Below are positions 36,205 to 47,418 of a DNA stretch of 64,000 nt, piece by piece. Within the stretch, counting starts at the first letter, position 1. Each line of letters starts with the position of its first letter. The notes beneath the pieces are model-generated. The model was not told the DNA's origin. It worked only from the letters and a program-made list of their open reading frames with translations, and made no database searches. This DNA comes from Flavobacteriaceae bacterium (GTDB lineage Bacteria; Bacteroidota; Bacteroidia; Flavobacteriales; Flavobacteriaceae): positions 1 to 64,000 of the forward strand of contig JANQNQ010000011.1 of assembly GCA_028279515.1 (NCBI GenBank). Direction: 5' to 3'. The position numbers and the translations under genes were made by a program.

Positions 36205-36849
36205 TTAAAGCTTAAAACTAGGGCCAATAACAGCGCGCCAAACGTTGTAACCTTCTTCGTTCATGTGAACTCCATCTTCTAAAAAGAGCTCCTTTTTAGG
36301 TTCGTCATTCACAAGCATGGCGCTCCATACATCTATAAAATCGTACCCTTTTTTCAATGCGAATACCTTGAGTTGTTGGTTGTACGATTCGTACTCATCT
36401 TTTTTGTTCCAACGAGTTATACTTGGTTTGGCAGAGATAAATGCCAACTGCGCATTCGGAAGTTTTCGTCGTAATTTTCGGGTAAGACGCTTGGCTTGTC
36501 GCAGCACCTTTTTGGCCGATTTATTGTGTATGATATCGTTGTCTCCCTCATAGATAAGCACTTTCTTCGGGTTGTATTTGACGATAAGGTCTTTGTAATA
36601 GACCAATAAGTCACTCATGTGCGAGCCACCAAAACCTGTGTTTAAAATAGTCACATCTGGGTATTCAGAATCGACCGAATGCCACATACGAACACTGGAG
36701 CTCCCAACGATCACGATCAAATCTTCTTGACCCACTTGGGCCTCATATCGGGTGTTTATCTCATCAATTTCATGCTGCAGGCGCTTAGCGTCCTGAGCCC
36801 AACCCAAGAAAGAAAAAAAGCTCACTATGTAAATTAAAATTTTGCACAT
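36205..36849 (-). CDS. SGNH/GDSL-type hydrolase, secreted
   Basis: A signal peptide (residues 1-18, ending GWAQ) precedes a SGNH hydrolase. Block I is VGSSSVRMW, with the catalytic Ser at about residue 50. Block II is LNTGFGGSH, block III is YEGDNDI, and the C-terminal block V is DGVHMNEEGY with the catalytic Asp and His. It probably de-esterifies lipids or polysaccharides in the periplasm. It is convergent with the DUF922 gene, with 5 bases between the stops. Confidence 0.85.
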   Translation of the reverse strand: MCKILIYIVSFFSFLGWAQDAKRLQHEIDEINTRYEAQVGQEDLIVIVGSSSVRMWHSVDSEYPDVTILNTGFGGSHMSDLLVYYKDLIVKYNPKKVLIYEGDNDIIHNKSAKKVLRQAKRLTRKLRRKLPNAQLAFISAKPSITRWNKKDEYESYNQQLKVFALKKGYDFIDVWSAMLVNDEPKKELFLEDGVHMNEEGYNVWRAVIGPSFKL

Positions 36850-36928
36850 ATGATTAAAGTCGAAATATACTACAATTTAACAATTGTAAAAAAGTGATTA
36901 TTTGCTCCAATTTTTCTAAACTTGTTAC

Positions 36929-37156
36929 ATGCAAATGAATCGCAACTATTTGATCGAATTGGCACATTATAAAATGCCCTTCGGAAAATACAAAGACCGT
37001 TACTTGGTCGATCTACCCGAGCCCTACCTTACGTGGTTTCGTCAAAAAGGGTTTCCAAAAGGGAAGCTAGGCGAGTTGCTTCAGGCCATCTACGAAATCA
37101 AAATTAACGGTCTGGAGCATTTGATTCGCGATATCCAAAAACAATTTCCCAAGTGA
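36929..37156 (+). CDS. DUF3820 family protein (75 aa)
   Basis: A short soluble protein that matches DUF3820: MPFGKYKDRYLVDLPEPYLTWF near the N-terminus, then KGFPKGKLGELL. Some family members were linked to virulence control by quorum sensing in other bacteria, but the role here is not known. Two Met codons (residues 1 and 3) make the exact start uncertain. pyrG follows on the same strand after 142 bases with its own promoter. Confidence 0.82.
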   Translation: MQMNRNYLIELAHYKMPFGKYKDRYLVDLPEPYLTWFRQKGFPKGKLGELLQAIYEIKINGLEHLIRDIQKQFPK

Positions 37157-37199
37157 ATCAATATGAAACCTATTGATTACTAGGTTTTTGTGTAGCTGA

Positions 37200-38930
<1,731 letters not shown>

Positions 38931-39012
38931 AAGAAAAATTGGTCACCTTTTTGATAAAAGGAAAGACAGTGAAAATGTTTGCCGGACGCAAACAGATGAT
39001 ATTTAAGTTTAC

Positions 39013-40884
39013 ATGGAACAAAAGAAATTTGACCCGGTTCAGTTTATCGGAATTGTATTGATCGCCTTGATCGGTACGTGGTGGTTGTATACTTCAAAAC
39101 CTACTCCCGAAGAACTCGAAGCCGAGAAAGAAAGGCAACAACAAGAACAAGTAGAGACACAAACTCCTCAAGAAACAACAGAAGCACCTAAAGAAACCTA
39201 TGCGGTTACAGACCCGCAGGATTCATTGGCAGTATCGAAGCTTCAAACGAAGTTAGGAGCCTTTGCCTACGGAGCCACACTTCCGTCAGCAACTGATGCA
39301 GAAACGGTTCTAGAGAACGATGTGCTCTATTTGAAAGTTAGCAATAAAGGAGGACAGATCGTCGAGGCACGTCTTAAGAATTATGTGACCTACGATTCGA
39401 TTCCAGTGTACTTGATCAAGGACAAGAACTCATCTTTCAACATCAACTTTGGTACTACCGATAATCATACGTTGAATACTGATCAATTATACTTTCAGCC
39501 TGTAAAATCGACCAGCGGAGATGCACAAGTGCTTTCGATGCGATTAAAGGTTTCCGAAAGTAAATTCCTAGAATACCGTTACGAATTGAAGCCAGGAAGC
39601 TACATGGCTGATTTTACGATTCGTTCGCAAGGGCTAAACGACGTGATCAACACGTCACAAAAAGCTGATTTGGATTGGAAGATGCGCACCTTGCGTCACG
39701 CAAAAAGTGTAACGTATGAAAATCGTTACACACGTCTAACCTACGAACACGATGGTGGTAAGCACAGTAAGTTAGGTGTTGGCGGACAAGATGATGAAGA
39801 GGAAAAAGACGTAACTTGGATCTCATACAGACAACACTTCTTTAGCTCGATCTTATTGACCGACACGGCGTTTAAAACGGTAAAGTTAACGTCGGAAGAC
39901 TTGGTCGAAGAAGAGAGCATTGAAGAAAAAGAATTAAAAGCGTATTCGTCTACAATTCCATTAGAATTTAATGGCGGAGAGCTTAACTACAACATGGATT
40001 GGTACTTTGGGCCAACCGACCTAAAGGAAATGAAGAAGTACGATCGCGGTATCCAAGAGTCGATTCCGTTTGGATGGGGGCTTTTTGGCTGGATCAACAA
40101 ATACTTCTTTACACCATTATTTGGATTCTTGAGTCAGTACCTACCGTACGGTATTGCGATTATTGTAATGACCATTTTGGTAAAGATTCTTTTGTCTTTC
40201 GTACAGTACAAGCAATATGTTTCGCAGGCAAAGATGAAGGTATTAAAGCCAGAGATTGCAGCTCTGAATGAAAAATACAAGGATGATGCTATGAAGCGTC
40301 AGCAAGAAACCATGAAATTGTATAGCAAAGCAGGAGCAAGCCCCATGGCGGGTTGTTTGCCGAGTTTACTTCAGATACCTGTGTTCTATGCACTTTTCAT
40401 GTTCTTCCCAGCAGCATTTGCACTAAGGCAGAAGGGATTCTTGTGGGCAGATGACCTATCATCATACGATACCATTGCTGAACTCCCGTTTAACATTCCA
40501 TTTTACGGAGATCACGTGAGTTTATTCCCGATTCTGGCGTCGATTGCCATCTTCATCTACATGTTGATGACCACAGGACAGCAAATGCAAACATCACAAC
40601 CCGGGATGCCAAATATGAAGTTCTTGATCTACATATCACCACTGTTGATGTTGGTATTCTTTAATAACTATGCAAGTGGATTGAGTTTGTATTACTTTGT
40701 CTCAAACTTGATTACGATCTTCATCATGCTGGTCATCAAGAATTATATTATCGATGAAGACAAGATCCATGCTCAGATCGAAGAGAACAAAAAGAAGCCG
40801 AAGAAGCAGAACAAGTTTCAGCGTAAGATGCAAGAGATGATGGAGCAGGCAGAGCAACAACAGAAAGCAAAGGGTAAGAAGTAA
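39013..40884 (+). CDS. yidC: Membrane protein insertase YidC
   Basis: The 623-residue protein has an N-terminal membrane anchor (about residues 10-26). A long periplasmic beta-domain (about 70-340) follows, then the conserved insertase core of about five helices. The core includes YGIAIIVMTILVKILLSFV, the GCLPSLLQIPVFYALFMFF stretch and a Lys-rich C-terminal tail that contacts the ribosome. It inserts and folds inner-membrane proteins. The pyrG-yidC order is common in Flavobacteriaceae. A strong bidirectional terminator follows. Confidence 0.95.
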   Translation: MEQKKFDPVQFIGIVLIALIGTWWLYTSKPTPEELEAEKERQQQEQVETQTPQETTEAPKETYAVTDPQDSLAVSKLQTKLGAFAYGATLPSATDAETVLENDVLYLKVSNKGGQIVEARLKNYVTYDSIPVYLIKDKNSSFNINFGTTDNHTLNTDQLYFQPVKSTSGDAQVLSMRLKVSESKFLEYRYELKPGSYMADFTIRSQGLNDVINTSQKADLDWKMRTLRHAKSVTYENRYTRLTYEHDGGKHSKLGVGGQDDEEEKDVTWISYRQHFFSSILLTDTAFKTVKLTSEDLVEEESIEEKELKAYSSTIPLEFNGGELNYNMDWYFGPTDLKEMKKYDRGIQESIPFGWGLFGWINKYFFTPLFGFLSQYLPYGIAIIVMTILVKILLSFVQYKQYVSQAKMKVLKPEIAALNEKYKDDAMKRQQETMKLYSKAGASPMAGCLPSLLQIPVFYALFMFFPAAFALRQKGFLWADDLSSYDTIAELPFNIPFYGDHVSLFPILASIAIFIYMLMTTGQQMQTSQPGMPNMKFLIYISPLLMLVFFNNYASGLSLYYFVSNLITIFIMLVIKNYIIDEDKIHAQIEENKKKPKKQNKFQRKMQEMMEQAEQQQKAKGKK

Positions 40885-40905
40885 GATTTCTTTCACTATA
40901 AAAAG

Positions 40906-40937
40906 AAAGGCCTCGAACAGAACGTTCGAGGCCTTTT
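40906..40937. terminator. Bidirectional terminator between yidC and the FAS1 gene
   Basis: AAAGGCCTCGAAC and GTTCGAGGCCTTT form a 13-base stem with a 5-base loop. A T-run follows on both strands. Confidence 0.88.
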
Positions 40938-40988
40938 TTTGTGACCGAGTGGTCACGAGCTATTAATCAATGTAAAGGTATAGGGTCT

Positions 40989-42428
40989 TTAATTCATTGT
41001 ATTCGGAATCAATACAGTTTCAATGGCGTGAATCACTCCATTATAAGCCTGTACATCTACCGCGATGATATCGATATCCATATTCCCTGCGCCATCCGTA
41101 ATTTTTGCAGGATTACTGTCGTTACCAGGCAAGTTGATGGTAATAGCATCTCCTTCTAAGGTAGTAGGAGCAATACCATCAGTAAGGTCGCCAGAACGTA
41201 CATTGGCCTCATCGATCACGTGGTGTAGCAAAACACTCGTTAGTAAAGAACCATCGATATCGTCAAGTGTATTCCACATGGCGTTGCTATCAAGTAACGC
41301 TTGGAAAGCGTCATTGATAGGCGCAAAAACTGTAAAAGCAGGGTCAAAGCCATCCATGTTGCCGGTATCCGTTCTTGAAAGGATTCCTGCAAAATCAGGT
41401 TGATCAGCTCTGGTAAGCGCAGCAACAAGACTAGAGAAGTTAGGATCTGCTGTGGCAAAGGTTACCACCGTTGGAAGACCAATTACCGCGTCAACTGCGT
41501 GAACAACTCCATTGGAAGCAATAATGTCGGCGGCAGCCACATCACTAACTCCGTTAAAAGTGACACCACTGTCTGTATTGATATACAGGCTTAAGTTGTC
41601 TCCATCAGCGTTGGTCGCAAGTGTGTTTGCATAACTGTTACTCAATGCAGAAGAAAGGATTGATCCATTCAACGCATGATTTGAAAGAATGTTGGTCAAT
41701 ATGGCATTATCCACTTGATCTAAGGTTACGCCTAGATCACTCAAGAAAGCAGTGAAAGCAGCGTTCACTGGAGCCAATACCGTATACGATCCGCTAGCAT
41801 TCGAGAATAGATCCGTGAATGTAGTGTTGCCTTCATCTGTAAGCGCCGCCACCAAGCTAGAAAGGTCTGGGTTGGCAGTTGCATGCGTAACGATGGTTGG
41901 CAATGTGATTACTGCATTTACTTTGTGGATCACCCCGTTAGAAGCGTCGATGTCAGCTTCAGAAACCGTAGATATTCCATTCAAAACAACACCGTTGTTG
42001 GTGTTTACATACATACTTAAGTTTTGTCCAGAAGAAGAAGCAGTCGACAACGTGCTCACATAACCGTTGCTTAATTGACCAGAGGTTACTTCACCTGATA
42101 CAACATGATTCAAAAGAATATCAGTCAGGGTCTGTACAGGGATGTCATCCAAGCTAGTTGCACCAAGATCAGCTAACAAGGCGTCAAACGCCGCGTTGGT
42201 TGGTGCGAATACGGTAAACGGACCATTGCCGCTTAAGGTGGTCGCCAAGTTGGCTCTTTGTAATGCAGCTACTAAAGTGCTGAGGTCAGGTGAAGCCTGA
42301 GCAATAGCCGTGATGGTTGTGTCGGGCGGAGTGGTTGGTCCGTTGTCATCGTCATTGCTGCACGAGTACATCGAAAATAGAACTACCACTAAAGAAAATT
42401 TGAGAATGTTTGCAATTTTTTTCATCAT
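40989..42428 (-). CDS. Lipoprotein with three FAS1 (fasciclin) domains
   Basis: The signal ends in a lipobox (MYSC, Cys at about residue 23), so the protein is a surface or periplasmic lipoprotein. Three FAS1 repeats follow, at about residues 35-172, 178-315 and 318-475. Each has the H1 motif (TVFAPxNxAFxALL, or close variants) and the H2 region ending in NGVIHxxxxVI. FAS1 domains mediate adhesion to cells or glycans. Two Met codons at the start allow a one-codon shift. The gene is convergent with yidC. Confidence 0.92.
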   Translation of the reverse strand: MMKKIANILKFSLVVVLFSMYSCSNDDDNGPTTPPDTTITAIAQASPDLSTLVAALQRANLATTLSGNGPFTVFAPTNAAFDALLADLGATSLDDIPVQTLTDILLNHVVSGEVTSGQLSNGYVSTLSTASSSGQNLSMYVNTNNGVVLNGISTVSEADIDASNGVIHKVNAVITLPTIVTHATANPDLSSLVAALTDEGNTTFTDLFSNASGSYTVLAPVNAAFTAFLSDLGVTLDQVDNAILTNILSNHALNGSILSSALSNSYANTLATNADGDNLSLYINTDSGVTFNGVSDVAAADIIASNGVVHAVDAVIGLPTVVTFATADPNFSSLVAALTRADQPDFAGILSRTDTGNMDGFDPAFTVFAPINDAFQALLDSNAMWNTLDDIDGSLLTSVLLHHVIDEANVRSGDLTDGIAPTTLEGDAITINLPGNDSNPAKITDGAGNMDIDIIAVDVQAYNGVIHAIETVLIPNTMN

Positions 42429-42471
42429 AGTTGGATTTAATAATGTTTAATAATAAGATTGAAAAGTTAAA

Positions 42472-42479
42472 CAAAAGTA
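42472..42479 (-). promoter_or_regulatory. -7 element of the FAS1 gene
   Basis: On the minus strand this reads TACTTTTG, an exact TAnnTTTG match, 43 bases upstream of the ATG. T-rich sequence lies at the -33 position. Confidence 0.45.
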
Positions 42480-42713
42480 TGATGAAAGGTTTTTTAAAAG
42501 GTTGCGTTGTTTAACTTATTTTTTGAAAACTTTAACAAAGTTATTTTAGAAAAGAATACTATTTAGGATCAATCGCAATGTCAGTAATCGTAGAAATACC
42601 AGGTGTTTAAGAAGTTTTTTGACGGTTGCTTATCTTTGGCAAACTTTTTGAAAAATTTTTTTCAAAATTTTGAGTTATATAATCGAAAGTATATTCAAAC
42701 AGCAATTTTTCAC

Positions 42714-43424
42714 ATGAAAAAGATTTTCTATTTATTACTTTTTTTCTGTGCATATGGTTTCGCACAAGAAGTCAATAAGTTCGATGAGAACGGTAAGCGC
42801 CATGGTATCTGGAAGAAGAATTTTGAAGGTACCGACCAATTGCGATATCAAGGACAGTTTGAGCATGGCAAAGAGGTAGGGCTTTTCAAATTTTATAGAA
42901 GAGGAAAATCTGATGCTCCAACCGCGACAAAGTTATTTAACAAGGAGAATCATATTGCTGAGGTTAAATTTTTTGCATCCAACGGCCGATTGATTAGTGA
43001 AGGAAAGATGGACGGGAAGAAGCGCATCGGTGAATGGAAATACTATCACAAGAACTCTGATAAGGTAATGACTTCAGAGATGTACGAAAATGGAGAGCTT
43101 AATGGTACCATGAAAGTGTATTATAAAAAGGGAACCATCTCTGAGACCTTTGAATATGTTAATGGTGTTCTCAATGGTGACTCCAAGAAATTTTACCCAA
43201 ATGAAAAACTAATGCACCATTTGATCTACAAGGACAACAAACTACACGGATTCATTCGCTATTATGATGTAAAAACGCAAGTAACATCAGAGGGTCGATA
43301 CAAAAATGACAAACGTGTCGGAGTTTGGAAATACTACGAAAATGGTGAGCTGGTAAAAGAAAAGGACTATTCAGCTAGCAAGAATCCGTATAAACAGAAG
43401 CTGAAAGAAGGAGAGAAGCAGTAA
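42714..43424 (+). CDS. YwqK/MORN-repeat secreted protein
   Basis: A signal peptide (residues 1-17, ending FAQ) is followed by a series of short MORN-like repeats with the YxNGxxxGxxKxYY pattern, for example MYENGELNGTMKVYYKKG and YVNGVLNGDSKKFY. It fits the YwqK-type family, which databases often call a toxin-antitoxin antitoxin, but the secreted flavobacterial members have no shown antitoxin role. The open frame extends back to 42603, but the signal peptide fixes the start at 42714. Confidence 0.82.
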   Translation: MKKIFYLLLFFCAYGFAQEVNKFDENGKRHGIWKKNFEGTDQLRYQGQFEHGKEVGLFKFYRRGKSDAPTATKLFNKENHIAEVKFFASNGRLISEGKMDGKKRIGEWKYYHKNSDKVMTSEMYENGELNGTMKVYYKKGTISETFEYVNGVLNGDSKKFYPNEKLMHHLIYKDNKLHGFIRYYDVKTQVTSEGRYKNDKRVGVWKYYENGELVKEKDYSASKNPYKQKLKEGEKQ

Positions 43425-43425
43425 A

Positions 43426-43504
43426 ATTCCTGCGAAGGCAGGAATCCGTTTATAGCATCTTGAGAGCTATCAGGACATTCTGAGATTCCTGCCTTCGCAG
43501 GAAT
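43426..43504. repeat. Pair of REP-like palindromes in inverted orientation
   Basis: ATTCCTGC-GAAG-GCAGGAAT at 43426-43445 and ATTCCTGC-CTTC-GCAGGAAT at 43485-43504 are each a hairpin with a 4-base loop, and the two are inverted copies. A small stem (ATAGC/GCTAT) lies between them. It lies right after the YwqK-like stop. Confidence 0.8.
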
Positions 43505-43581
43505 TTAACCTATTAAAGGAACAGATACCTCCATAACAAATATCAATAATTAGAGGGCATGTTCTACTGGCCCTTTTTTCG

Positions 43582-43589
43582 TAATTTTG
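43582..43589 (+). promoter_or_regulatory. -7 element of mnmA
   Basis: TAATTTTG matches TAnnTTTG exactly, 18 bases before the mnmA ATG. No clear -33 element is seen. Confidence 0.45.
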
Positions 43590-43607
43590 CAGTTCTAAAA
43601 ATCTACA

Positions 43608-44795
43608 ATGAAAAGAGTGATCGTCGGACTTTCGGGCGGAGTTGATTCTAGTGTTGCCGCATACTTGCTAAAAGAGCAGGGGTATGAGGTGATTGGCTTG
43701 TTCATGAAGAACTGGCACGATGATTCCGTGACCATATCTAACGAATGTCCGTGGTTAGAAGACAGCAATGACGCAATGATCGTTGCCGAAAAACTAGGCA
43801 TTCCGTTTCAAACTGTTGATCTTAGTGAACAGTACAAAGAACGTATCGTTGACTACATGTTCAATGAATACGAAAGAGGAAGAACACCCAATCCAGATGT
43901 ACTCTGCAACCGTGAGATCAAGTTTGACGTGTTCCTAAAGATAGCACTCGAGCTAGGAGCTGATTATGTAGCCACAGGACATTATTGTAGAAAAGACAGC
44001 TTCGACAAAGACGGACAACACGTGCACCGTCTGTTGTCTGGCATTGATACCAATAAAGACCAATCGTACTTCTTGTGTCAATTGTCGCAAGACCAGTTAG
44101 CCAAAGCTCTATTTCCTATCGGGGAATTGACAAAGCCAGAAGTACGAGAGATTGCCACTAATGCAGGCTTGGTGACTGCCGAGAAGAAAGATTCACAAGG
44201 CTTGTGTTTCATCGGAAAAGTTCGTCTACCCGAGTTTCTTCAGCAGAAATTGCAGCCCAAAGAAGGGATGATTGTTGAAATTCCAGAGACACAAACCTAT
44301 TACCACGAAGAAACACCAAACTTTTCCTCTAAAAAAGAAGAGCTGGAATTCTATGCCAAAAAGTACGAGTATCAATTGACAGACGGAAAAGTAGTAGGAA
44401 AGCATCAAGGTGCTCACTATTTTACCAAAGGACAACGAAAAGGTCTCGCCGTTGGCGGAACCAAAGAACCGTTGTTCGTGATTGATACAGACGTTGAAGA
44501 AAACGTGATCTACACAGGCCAAGGAAAAGACCATCCTGGATTGTACAGAAAAGCATTGTTCATTAGCAATGACGAAGTACACTGGGTACGCGAAGACCTG
44601 AAACTGCCAGTAGATGGTACGATGAAAGTACAAGCAAGGATTCGATACAGACAACCGCTGCAAGAAGCAAAACTGTTTCAAGTAGACGGAGGGATGTATG
44701 TGCTTTTCGATGAAGCCCAATCGGCCATCACCGAAGGTCAATTTGTCGCTTGGTATCTTGAAGATGAATTAGTTGGGTCGGGAGTTATTTCGTAA
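43608..44795 (+). CDS. mnmA: tRNA 2-thiouridylase MnmA
   Basis: The 395-residue enzyme puts sulfur on U34 of Lys, Glu and Gln tRNAs. It has the PP-loop [13 protein letters not shown] (residues 9-21), the first catalytic Cys in [12 protein letters not shown] (near 104) and the second in SQGLCFIG (around 200). The central PP-loop domain and the C-terminal beta-barrel are both complete. The sulfur donor relay is not in the window. A -7 promoter lies just upstream. Confidence 0.95.
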   Translation: MKRVIVGLSGGVDSSVAAYLLKEQGYEVIGLFMKNWHDDSVTISNECPWLEDSNDAMIVAEKLGIPFQTVDLSEQYKERIVDYMFNEYERGRTPNPDVLCNREIKFDVFLKIALELGADYVATGHYCRKDSFDKDGQHVHRLLSGIDTNKDQSYFLCQLSQDQLAKALFPIGELTKPEVREIATNAGLVTAEKKDSQGLCFIGKVRLPEFLQQKLQPKEGMIVEIPETQTYYHEETPNFSSKKEELEFYAKKYEYQLTDGKVVGKHQGAHYFTKGQRKGLAVGGTKEPLFVIDTDVEENVIYTGQGKDHPGLYRKALFISNDEVHWVREDLKLPVDGTMKVQARIRYRQPLQEAKLFQVDGGMYVLFDEAQSAITEGQFVAWYLEDELVGSGVIS

Positions 44796-44847
44796 ATTAG
44801 TGCTTTAACAACGTATTGCCCTGATCAATACCGTCAATGTTTAAGCC

Positions 44848-46473
44848 ATGAAAAGACTACTACCATTTCTACTTTTCGCTATTGCTTTTCAAACTGTCTT
44901 AGCGCAAGAACAACACGCATGGGTGTATCTCACCGATAAAGAAAACGTATCGCAAGCCCTCGCCAATCCAATTACCATCATGACTCAAAAGGCTATCGAC
45001 CGCAAGAATGCACATGGTGTGGCTATCGATGCACGAGATGTACCGGTTAACGAGAGTTACATCACCACCTTGAAGCAACAGACCGGAATCACCGTTTTGG
45101 CCAAATCCAAGTGGTTTAACTGTGTACACATAACAGGAACACTGACCGATATAGGAGCTTTAACGTCCCTGGCATTTGTGGATAGCATCGATTATGCCGA
45201 CGACACCTTGGACGGATTTTCGAGAAGTGCAGAAGCGCAATTGCACAATCAACATCAAGATAAGTTAGAGGTGCTCGTAGATTTTAACTACGGAAGCGCT
45301 ACGGCCCAAGCCGAGCAGATCAATGCACATAAACTACATGAGTTAGACTATACCGGTAGCGGGATGACCATCGCGGTGATGGACTCCGGTTTTCCAAATG
45401 TGTCAACCATGGGCGCTTTTCAACGCATGCGTGACAATGGAAACCTATTAGGTGGTTACAACTTTCCAGACAGAAGCACAGATTATACAAGTCCTTCGTT
45501 GCACAATCACGGTACACTTGTATTGTCAGATATGGCAGGGTACATAGAAAACCAATTTGTTGGGACTGCTCCCGATGCCAGCTATTATCTCTTCAGAACA
45601 GAAAACGCGAGTAGCGAAACACCAGTAGAAGAATCTTATTGGGTAGAAGCTGCCGAAAGAGCCGATAGTCTCGGTGTTGATGTGATCAATACCTCATTGG
45701 GATACAATACATTTGATGATGCCCGTTACGATTACGCGACCACCGATATGGACGGAAATACCGCCTTCATCACCAAAGGTGCCAATATCGCCTTTGAAAA
45801 AGGAATGCTTGTCGTTAACTCGGCAGGAAACTCTGGAAATGCAGCTTGGGGAATCATCACAGCTCCCGCAGATGCAGCCGGAGCATTTACCGTTGGTGCG
45901 GTTACAGCAACAGGAGCGTATGCCTCATTCAGTTCACGTGGTCCAACGGCAGATGGACGCGTGAAGCCAGATACGATGGCTCGAGGTTCAACAGCTTCGG
46001 TGATAAACCAAGGAAACTCGGTTTCCAGCGCCAGCGGAACTTCGTTCTCTTCGCCCATCATGGCAGGAGCCTTGACCTGTCTATGGCAAGCGCTTCCGGA
46101 TTTGACCAATGCAGAATTGATGCAATTGGTTCGTGAGGTTGGGTCAACCTTTGCAACGCCGACCATTCAAATGGGATACGGCATTCCGGATCTAGAACAG
46201 GCATTGAACAATGCATTGTCTTCCCCCCAATTTAACGAACAACAATTTTTGGTGAGCCCAAATCCTGTGACGAACTTTTTTGACATTCGATTCCCTTCAG
46301 GAGTCAACAGCGTGCAGCTTTCGATGTATACGATCTTAGGAAAACAAGTGATCTCCAAAGAAGTAAATAGCGCTGATAATCGCGTCGATACTTCTCACTT
46401 AAATACCGGCGTTTATTTAGTTCAATTGTTATCTTCGCAAGGAAAACAAACCTATAAACTGATCAAACAATAA
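44848..46473 (+). CDS. S8 family subtilisin-like peptidase with T9SS sorting domain
   Basis: A signal peptide (1-20, ending VLAQ) precedes a prodomain of about 100 residues. The subtilisin domain has Asp179 (VMDSG), His221 (HNHGT) and Ser399 (GTSFSSP), the full catalytic triad. The C-terminus (about residue 465 on) opens with LVSPNPVTN and ends in NTGVYLVQL...KQTYKLIKQ, a type A sorting domain for the type IX secretion system. It is therefore exported and perhaps surface-attached. The next gene starts on the base after its stop. Confidence 0.93.
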   Translation: MKRLLPFLLFAIAFQTVLAQEQHAWVYLTDKENVSQALANPITIMTQKAIDRKNAHGVAIDARDVPVNESYITTLKQQTGITVLAKSKWFNCVHITGTLTDIGALTSLAFVDSIDYADDTLDGFSRSAEAQLHNQHQDKLEVLVDFNYGSATAQAEQINAHKLHELDYTGSGMTIAVMDSGFPNVSTMGAFQRMRDNGNLLGGYNFPDRSTDYTSPSLHNHGTLVLSDMAGYIENQFVGTAPDASYYLFRTENASSETPVEESYWVEAAERADSLGVDVINTSLGYNTFDDARYDYATTDMDGNTAFITKGANIAFEKGMLVVNSAGNSGNAAWGIITAPADAAGAFTVGAVTATGAYASFSSRGPTADGRVKPDTMARGSTASVINQGNSVSSASGTSFSSPIMAGALTCLWQALPDLTNAELMQLVREVGSTFATPTIQMGYGIPDLEQALNNALSSPQFNEQQFLVSPNPVTNFFDIRFPSGVNSVQLSMYTILGKQVISKEVNSADNRVDTSHLNTGVYLVQLLSSQGKQTYKLIKQ

Positions 46474-47418
46474 ATGCAAAATAAGATCACCGAACTTTTC
46501 GGTATTCAATACCCGATCATCCAAGCAGGAATGATTTGGGCCAGCGGATGGCGATTGGCCTCAGCTGCAAGCAACGCAGGAGCACTAGGCCTTATTGGGG
46601 CAGGTTCCATGTATCCAGAAGTATTACGCGAACATATTCAGAAATGTAAGAAGGCAACGGATAAACCTTTTGGAGTCAATGTCCCGATGTTATATCCAGA
46701 TATAGAAGAGATCATGAACATCATCGCCGAAGAAGGTGTCAAGATTGTCTTTACTTCCGCAGGAAACCCGAAAACATGGACCACTTGGCTCAAGGAAAAA
46801 GGAATCACTGTCGTACATGTGGTAAGCAGTGTCAAATTTGCCCTCAAAGCTCAGGACGCTGGTGTAGACGCAGTAGTGGCCGAAGGCTTTGAAGCGGGAG
46901 GACACAATGGGAGAGAAGAGACCACAACCTTTACCTTGATTCCAATGGTCAGAGAGAAGATTCAAATTCCGTTGATCGCCGCAGGAGGAATTGCCACAGG
47001 AAGAGGGATGCTAGCAGCTATGGTGCTGGGCGCAGATGGTGTTCAGGTTGGAAGCCGTTTCGTAGCCAGTGAAGAAGCCTCATCGCATGATAATTTCAAG
47101 AAGATGGTGGTCGATGCCCAAGAAGGAGCAACGCAACTTACTCTAAAAGAATTGGCCCCGGTTCGTATGCTGAAAAACAAATTCTTCAACGAAGTACAAG
47201 AACTCTATAAAAAAGGACCCACGGTCGAAGAACTCAAAGAACTTCTTGGAAGGGCTCGCGCCAAACGCGGAATGTTCGAAGGGGATCTAGAAGATGGTGA
47301 ATTAGAGATCGGACAGATCGCAGGACTCATTCACAATATAAAACCCGCAGCACAGATCGTCGAAGAGATGATGACTGAATATAGATTGGCTAAAGAGGAA
47401 CTAGCTAAAGGTTACTGA
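46474..47418 (+). CDS. Nitronate monooxygenase-type FMN oxidoreductase
   Basis: The 314-residue protein is of the NMO/2-nitropropane dioxygenase type: N-terminal YPIIQAGMIWASG, a central VVAEGFEAGGHNG, and the phosphate-binding IAAGGIATGRGM with VLGADGVQVGSRF. These bind FMN. It oxidises nitronates or reduces quinones, and may be an enoyl reductase-like enzyme. It starts immediately after the peptidase stop, so transcription together is likely, with no obvious shared pathway. The stop overlaps the convergent gene by 7 bases. Confidence 0.88.
   Translation: MQNKITELFGIQYPIIQAGMIWASGWRLASAASNAGALGLIGAGSMYPEVLREHIQKCKKATDKPFGVNVPMLYPDIEEIMNIIAEEGVKIVFTSAGNPKTWTTWLKEKGITVVHVVSSVKFALKAQDAGVDAVVAEGFEAGGHNGREETTTFTLIPMVREKIQIPLIAAGGIATGRGMLAAMVLGADGVQVGSRFVASEEASSHDNFKKMVVDAQEGATQLTLKELAPVRMLKNKFFNEVQELYKKGPTVEELKELLGRARAKRGMFEGDLEDGELEIGQIAGLIHNIKPAAQIVEEMMTEYRLAKEELAKGY

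Noticed and set aside
42714-43424. Toxin-antitoxin function of the YwqK-like protein
   Set aside because: The protein has a signal peptide and MORN-like repeats and no toxin partner is next to it, so the database label antitoxin is not supported here.
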